A stretch of DNA of 9,087 bases from Nitrososphaeraceae archaeon (GTDB lineage Archaea > Thermoproteota > Nitrososphaeria > Nitrososphaerales > Nitrososphaeraceae), in assembly GCA_025922715.1 (NCBI GenBank), contig JAICHH010000064.1, forward strand, positions 1-9,087, read 5' to 3'. Positions 6,195-9,087 of this stretch are shown in pieces. The notes under the pieces were generated by a model. The model did not search any database. It was not told the origin of the DNA and was given only the letters and a program-made list of their open reading frames with translations. A program made the position numbers and the translations under genes. Positions within the stretch are counted from its first letter, which is position 1, and each line of letters opens with the position of its first letter.

Positions 6195-6629
6195 TTAAGT
6201 AGAAATATACAATAGATATATAGCAACTATCAAAGTCAAAGCAATAATTATTGCTGTTGTAATATATACAGTAATACTTTTTGGTTCATATATCTTCCTA
6301 TTGATCGCTTTAGAAGTATCATGATAATTCTTTAAGGCAAATAATATCAATACTATAGATAAAATTACTATTCCTATTCCAATTAGAGAAGAAATATGTT
6401 CTGAACTAGAAACTTGTGAATTATTATTTACAGGCAATTTAGAAGAATCAACAATATAATTTTGAAATATTAATCTAAATTCTACCAAAAAGAAACTAAA
6501 CTTTGAAATTATAAAACCAAGTCCAATAAGTGCAATACATGTTCTCACCCATGCTAAAAAGGTTCGTTCATTTGCTAAATATTGTTGTGATAAATCAGAT
6601 TTTTGTTTGTTATTATTATCTTTTATCAT
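6195..6629 (-). CDS. DUF202-family membrane protein
   Basis: A 144-residue inner-membrane protein with the DUF202 (YidH-type) signature LANERTFLAWVRT at residues 18-30, running straight into the first membrane segment (about 29-50). Two further segments follow at about 81-99 and 119-142. The 51-80 stretch between segments 1 and 2 is polar (NNNSQVSSSEH) and longer than in compact bacterial members. The N-terminus (MIKDNNNKQK) is cytosolic-like. The family has no established biochemical function. A TATA-like box about 27 bases before the ATG at 6629 supports this start. It is transcribed alone. Confidence 0.88.
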   Translation of the reverse strand: MIKDNNNKQKSDLSQQYLANERTFLAWVRTCIALIGLGFIISKFSFFLVEFRLIFQNYIVDSSKLPVNNNSQVSSSEHISSLIGIGIVILSIVLILFALKNYHDTSKAINRKIYEPKSITVYITTAIIIALTLIVAIYLLYIST

Positions 6630-6648
6630 ATAATATAATACTTAATTC

Positions 6649-6660
6649 AATATTATAAAT
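6649..6660 (-). promoter_or_regulatory. TATA-like box for the DUF202 gene
   Basis: Minus strand ATTTATAATATT, centred about 26 bases upstream of the ATG at 6629, the spacing for a leaderless archaeal transcript. Confidence 0.45.
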
Positions 6661-6990
6661 TGAATTGATAGATAGACTTAAATTAATAATAAAAAATACT
6701 GAGATATACAACGATAAATTATTTAGCAAACCAATTTTTTTATTACTTTGTAAATATTCTTTTTGACCTTTTAACATTTGAAAACATTTGATATATTTGG
6801 ACTATCTGAAAAATTGAGAGATTACAATTAGAGATAATAAAAAATTTAGTACAGTTAAACTATTTAATAGCAATAAGAATGCATCTTTTCCATATTGTTC
6901 TCAGTATAATCATTAGGAATATAAAATTACATATCTTTCTCTAAGTTATTTGTATGAAGTTTAGTAATTATATTATCTCATTTTTTTGGT
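6661..6990. other. Non-coding gap with a short tandem repeat
   Basis: No supported gene. AACATTTGAA followed by AACATTTGAT near 6774-6793 is a ten-base tandem repeat. Otherwise it is plain AT-rich sequence. Confidence 0.4.
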
Positions 6991-6992
6991 TC

Positions 6993-7390
6993 TCATTCTT
7001 TTATTCTTTCAGTTAAAACTAATAGTTGATCAGACCGATGAACTAATGCATCTTCTTTTACCTTATCATTTTCTCTTAAAGACTGATTAATTAGTTGAAG
7101 TTCCTCTATCTTGTTTTGTAAATCTGCGTCTTGCCTCTCTAGTTGTGGAACATTTAGAAAAGTCAAATATGTAAATTTTTTTATTATTTTATTGATTTGA
7201 TATAAACCCCGAAATATGGCTTCAAGGTTAGAGGCCCACTCCCGGCATCCTACTCCAGTTAGTCCTAGAATTAAGGTAAAAATTTAGTATTAGAAATAGA
7301 TAGCCACTATTTTCTAGCCATAGTCTACAATAACAATACCATTTCTGTTTGGGTACTCTCTTCCTATGTTGTTAACCAGTAGTAGTAGGC
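6993..7390 (-). pseudogene. Decayed coiled-coil protein gene (copy 2, better preserved)
   Basis: One minus-strand frame is open from just after TAA (7284-7286) to TGA (6993-6995), 96 codons, with no ATG or GTG near its beginning. It encodes LGLTGVGCREWASNLEAIF, RGLYQINKIIKKF, YLTFLNVPQLERQ, then a heptad-like coiled coil (DLQNKIEELQLINQSLREND) and ends DQLLVLTERIKE. Upstream, another frame (from 7353) gives VPKQKWYCYCRLWLENSGY, and an ACT-rich stretch lies at 7377-7389, so the start of the gene is frameshifted. The DNA is collinear with 2060-2345, which has more lesions. Amino-acid conservation across the two copies shows that this was a protein family in this genome. Its function is unknown; the C-terminal coiled coil suggests oligomerisation. 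Confidence 0.6.
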
Positions 7391-7501
7391 TAAGGCTATT
7401 ATTATTATAAAGTAACTAATTAACAAAATTGTCTGAAATTATTAAAAATATATTATCAATAAAGGATACTAAAGAAAAATAAGAATAAAAAATTGTTATC
7501 T

Positions 7502-7552
7502 ATTGCCATAGCATATATTGTTACCAGGAATAGAGGAAAGTGTTATGGCAAT
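7502..7552. repeat. Hairpin 1: TTGCCATAGC inverted repeat
   Basis: ATTGCCATAGCA (7502-7513) pairs with TGTTATGGCAAT (7541-7552): 12 bp with one position that is a G-U pair in RNA. The 27-base loop holds TACCAGGAATAGAGG. It is related in sequence to hairpin 3 (7632-7677). Confidence 0.6.
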
Positions 7553-7600
7553 TAAATTATCTCCAACTATTAAATATTATAATATCGATTTGAATAGTAC

Positions 7601-7633
7601 AATCTTATAGGCAAATTATAAGATTCATTTGCC
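7601..7633. repeat. Hairpin 2: two mutually exclusive perfect stems
   Basis: AATCTTATA (7601-7609) pairs perfectly with TATAAGATT (7617-7625) around the loop GGCAAAT (7610-7616). That whole loop is the exact complement of ATTTGCC (7627-7633), one base further on. The connection is too short for both stems to form together, so the DNA or RNA can take only one of two shapes. Confidence 0.55.
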
Positions 7634-7677
7634 ATAGCCTTCTATTATCATACTCCCCAGTAATAGTAAGGTTATGG
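7632..7677. repeat. Hairpin 3: 16-bp stem
   Basis: CCATAGCCTTCTATTA (7632-7647) pairs with TAATAG (7661-7666), a bulged T, and AAGGTTATGG (7668-7677), with one G-U pair and a 13-base loop (TCATACTCCCCAG). It is the strongest hairpin in the window. Its 5' arm overlaps the second arm of hairpin 2, so the structures compete. Confidence 0.6.
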
Positions 7678-7686
7678 GTCTAAATA

Positions 7687-7728
7687 ATAGAATATTTCTA
7701 AATTATTAAATATTATACATTATTCTAT
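7687..7728. repeat. Hairpin 4: ATAGAATA inverted repeat
   Basis: ATAGAATA (7687-7694) and TATTCTAT (7721-7728) are perfect complements around a 26-base AT-only loop. It is weak alone in such AT-rich DNA; noted because it closes the cluster begun at 7502. Confidence 0.3.
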
Positions 7729-7780
7729 AGGAATTATAATAAATTTTTTTATTTCAACAATTCCAAAAATATTTTATAAA

Positions 7781-7885
7781 ATGAAAATTATTACAAAAAT
7801 AATTCCTTATATTTTTTCATGGGTTTCACTAGGTTTTGTTATATATATCGTGGCAAGAGCAATTCAACACACTTTATCAAAATAA
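7781..7885 (+). CDS. Possible small single-span membrane protein
   Basis: An ATG frame of 34 residues: MKIITKIIPYIF, a hydrophobic span SWVSLGFVIYIVA (about 13-25), then a polar end RAIQHTLSK. The basic start, one membrane span with a tryptophan at its edge, and a short polar tail are typical of real archaeal membrane micropeptides. No homologue is recognised, there is no clear Shine-Dalgarno, and the TTTTATAAA just upstream is too close to act as its TATA box; TTATAATAAAT near 7735 is about 40 bases away. It lies about 50 bases after the hairpin cluster. It could be a chance frame. Confidence 0.35.
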   Translation: MKIITKIIPYIFSWVSLGFVIYIVARAIQHTLSK

Positions 7886-8054
7886 AAAAGAAATGAGGAA
7901 ATTGAAAGAATAAGCAATAAATCTAGTTTCAGAAAATTTATAACTAGTAAATTTCAGATACCAAAAAATATTTGTTAATTGATTATTATGATCGTAACTA
8001 TTTTTATTTAATAAAATATTTTGAAGAAATTTATAGATTTATTTTAAAGAATAA
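7886..8054. other. Non-coding gap
   Basis: AT-rich with no supported gene or structure before the palindrome at 8055. Confidence 0.4.
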
Positions 8055-8072
8055 TTTACTTTGCAAAGTAAA
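8055..8072. repeat. 18-bp perfect palindrome
   Basis: TTTACTTTGCAAAGTAAA is fully self-complementary. It lies 23 bases past the 3' end of the cysteine-rich gene. On that gene's strand a seven-T run (8076-8070) leads into it, so it may be part of a terminator; it also has the form of a dimeric-regulator operator. Confidence 0.5.
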
Positions 8073-8094
8073 AAAATTATGGTTATATTAGGTC

Positions 8095-8463
8095 TTATTC
8101 TTTAGTAGTCTTAAATATTTTTTCTAATTCACTATAGAATTCTTTATTTGCAGCAGACTTTGACAGGGATGCTTGCCATTGCTTTGCTACTGTCTTAATA
8201 GTTAGATCTACCGCCTTGTCAATTGTAGTTCCCCATTCTGTTTCAATCTGCTTTTTCAATTTCTCTACATGTACTTCTGTAAGTGCAGTAAAGAATGATC
8301 TTTCCAAAAGTGATTTTGCTTCAGCAATAGGGCTATCACTACAGCATGAACTACTACTTGTTTTATTTGTCATTTCACAACATTCATTTGCAACATTATT
8401 GTTTCCTGAGCTTCTTTGTGTTTCCACACATTCACAATTTGATTCACATTGATTTTCTACCAT
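8095..8463 (-). CDS. Small protein with cysteine-rich N-terminus
   Basis: This 122-residue protein is of no family I recognise. The first 45 residues are polar and hold all seven cysteines: C6, C10 and C12 (CESNCEC), the pair C28-C29 and the pair C40-C41 (SSSSCCSDS). There is no signal peptide, so these thiols would be reduced and cytosolic, suited to binding soft metals or to redox cycling. Residues about 45-122 look like three amphipathic helices (EAKSLLERSFFTALTEVHV, EKLKKQIETEW, DKAVDLTIKTVAKQWQASL) without cysteine. It is divergent from an HxlR-family regulator that is also unusually rich in cysteine, 87 bases apart, the usual layout of a regulator and its target. The start ATG at 8463 has an AAGGT Shine-Dalgarno-like element about eight bases upstream. 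A metal buffer, chaperone or thiol-stress protein is possible; none is proven. Confidence 0.8.
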   Translation of the reverse strand: MVENQCESNCECVETQRSSGNNNVANECCEMTNKTSSSSCCSDSPIAEAKSLLERSFFTALTEVHVEKLKKQIETEWGTTIDKAVDLTIKTVAKQWQASLSKSAANKEFYSELEKIFKTTKE

Positions 8464-8468
8464 ACATA

Positions 8469-8511
8469 TTACCTTGTGTTATCTACTATAGTTAGGTAAG
8501 GATATAAATTA
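8469..8511. promoter_or_regulatory. Shared divergent promoter with inverted repeat
   Basis: TTACCT (8469-8474) and AGGTAA (8494-8499) form an inverted repeat about 25 bases centre to centre, and between them ACTATAGT (8485-8492) is a perfect eight-base palindrome. GGATATAAATT (8500-8510) is a TATA-like box about 46 bases before the regulator's TTG, and its complement AATTTATATCC could serve the opposite gene. An operator here would let the HxlR-type dimer control both genes. Inferred from sequence only. Confidence 0.4.
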
Positions 8512-8532
8512 GTAAGTGATAGTTTAGTTAGT

Positions 8533-8538
8533 AGGTGA
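8533..8538 (+). promoter_or_regulatory. Shine-Dalgarno site of the HxlR-family gene
   Basis: AGGTGA matches the archaeal 16S rRNA 3' end complement (TGAGGTGA) and lies 12 bases before the TTG at 8551. Its TGA is the in-frame stop that bounds the gene upstream, so no earlier ATG exists; this supports the TTG start. Confidence 0.5.
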
Positions 8539-8550
8539 AAGATTGGTAAG

Positions 8551-9009
8551 TTGACTGAACAAAAACTACTAGACGGTGACGACAATAAGAAAAGAGAAAC
8601 TAGTCATTTTATGATTGATGGCATGAATTGCAAATGTTGTCCAGTTTTTAATACCCTTGGTATAATCGGAAAGAAATTTACCCTTTTATTATTACGTAAT
8701 ATGATTTTCCTAAAACAAAAAAGATTTAATGAATTTCTTAATTCGATAGAGGAGATAAATCCAAAAACTCTGTCAATACGTCTTAAAGAATTGGAGAAAG
8801 ACAGATTGATAAAGCGAGAAGTATTTAATGAAACTCCTGTTAGGATAGAGTACTATCTTACAGAAAAGGGAAAGGCATTACAGCCAATATTAGAACAAAT
8901 GGCTTTATTCTCCATGAAATTTTGTTGCGAAATGGTATTTGAAAATCCTGATCCAGCAAAGATTGATAAAATTACTTCGAAATCTTTTAGAAAATATTCA
9001 ACTGCATAA
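8551..9009 (+). CDS. HxlR-family winged-helix regulator with extra cysteines
   Basis: A 152-residue transcription regulator. It follows the HxlR pattern: CPVFNTLGIIGKKFTLLLLR (30-49), KRFNEFLNSIEEINPKTLSI (57-76) as the DNA-reading helices, RLKELEKDRLIKREV, then the wing TPVRIEYYLTEKGKALQPIL. HxlR proteins act as dimers; several (YodB, HypR, CatR types) sense oxidants or electrophiles through one cysteine just before the first helix. Here that position is C30, but it is crowded by C27 and C29 (NCKCCP) and matched by a C125-C126 pair in the C-terminal dimer helix. That arrangement could bind a metal or form disulfides between or within subunits. Start TTG with AGGTGA 12 bases upstream; an internal ATG at residue 21 or 25 would lose the polar lead but keep the cysteines. 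It is divergent from the cysteine-rich protein, its probable target. Confidence 0.87.
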   Translation: MTEQKLLDGDDNKKRETSHFMIDGMNCKCCPVFNTLGIIGKKFTLLLLRNMIFLKQKRFNEFLNSIEEINPKTLSIRLKELEKDRLIKREVFNETPVRIEYYLTEKGKALQPILEQMALFSMKFCCEMVFENPDPAKIDKITSKSFRKYSTA

Positions 9010-9087
9010 ATTTACTCGTTTTTAGATTTTAGTAGATTTATAAGGTAATTCAGTGAGCAATAAAACTTTCGAGAAATTATAGTAAAA
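9010..9087. other. Downstream end of window
   Basis: A short TTTTT (9020-9024) soon after the stop codon may terminate the regulator gene. No further gene start is visible before the window ends. Confidence 0.3.

Noticed and set aside
7225..7262. Locally GC-rich stretch as a possible tRNA or structured RNA
   Set aside because: No acceptor stem, anticodon arm or T-loop consensus; it is coding-derived (CREWAS segment of the relic).
7216..7287. + strand frame starting ATGGCTTCAAGG, 23 codons
   Set aside because: It lies antisense inside the coiled-coil gene relic, whose frame explains the sequence conservation better.
7545..7610. Short + strand frame starting ATGGCAATTAAA, 21 codons, and the overlapping minus-strand frame from 7635
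   Set aside because: Both starts come from the repeated hairpin arm; the peptides have no membrane span or conserved feature and overlap each other.
7601..7633. H-type pseudoknot from the two exact stems
   Set aside because: With no bases between the stems and only one base to cross a nine-pair helix the knot cannot form; reported instead as alternative hairpins.

Overview
The window looks like chromosomal DNA of an AT-rich Nitrososphaeria (Thaumarchaeota) archaeon, most like the soil ammonia oxidisers around Nitrososphaera and Nitrosocosmicus. This is inferred from four things: very low GC; several genes whose start codon lies 25-35 bases downstream of a TATA-like box with almost no 5' leader; a protein set common in that group (GYD-domain protein, four-CBS protein, DUF202 membrane protein, HxlR-family regulator, calcium-binding nonapeptide-repeat protein); and long non-coding gaps. 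No ammonia-oxidation, rRNA, tRNA or CRISPR locus is present, so the placement rests on style and family content only.

Layout: 1-1838 holds two minus-strand genes for exported proteins, a very acidic sequon-rich protein cut by the window edge and a calcium beta-roll repeat protein. The gap at 1866-2483 holds a decayed minus-strand gene copy (about 2060-2345). Next come a stand-alone receiver-domain response regulator (2484-2876, +) facing a GYD-domain protein (2953-3246, -), then an unrecognised cytosolic helical protein (3494-4051, +). At 4410-5621 (+) lies a protein with four CBS domains joined to a C-terminal ribosome-hibernation (HPF/RaiA-like) domain. The gap at 5622-6194 contains a small zinc-ribbon-like relic and a hairpin cluster with a terminator-like end. 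A DUF202 membrane protein follows (6195-6629, -).

The gap at 6630-8094 is the least ordinary part. It carries a second, better preserved copy of the decayed gene seen at 2060-2345 (6993 to about 7390, -), a tight cluster of four hairpins (7502-7728), a possible 34-residue membrane peptide (7781-7885, +) and an 18-bp perfect palindrome (8055-8072). The window ends with a divergent pair: a protein with seven cysteines in its first 41 residues (8095-8463, -) and a cysteine-rich HxlR-family regulator (8551-9009, +). They share an 87-base promoter region with an inverted repeat and look like a small metal- or redox-responsive module.

There is no clear multi-gene operon. Most genes have their own promoter. 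The two candidates for undescribed biology are the cysteine-rich protein/HxlR pair and the structured intergenic DNA at 7502-7728; the CBS-HPF fusion is the clearest physiological lead.
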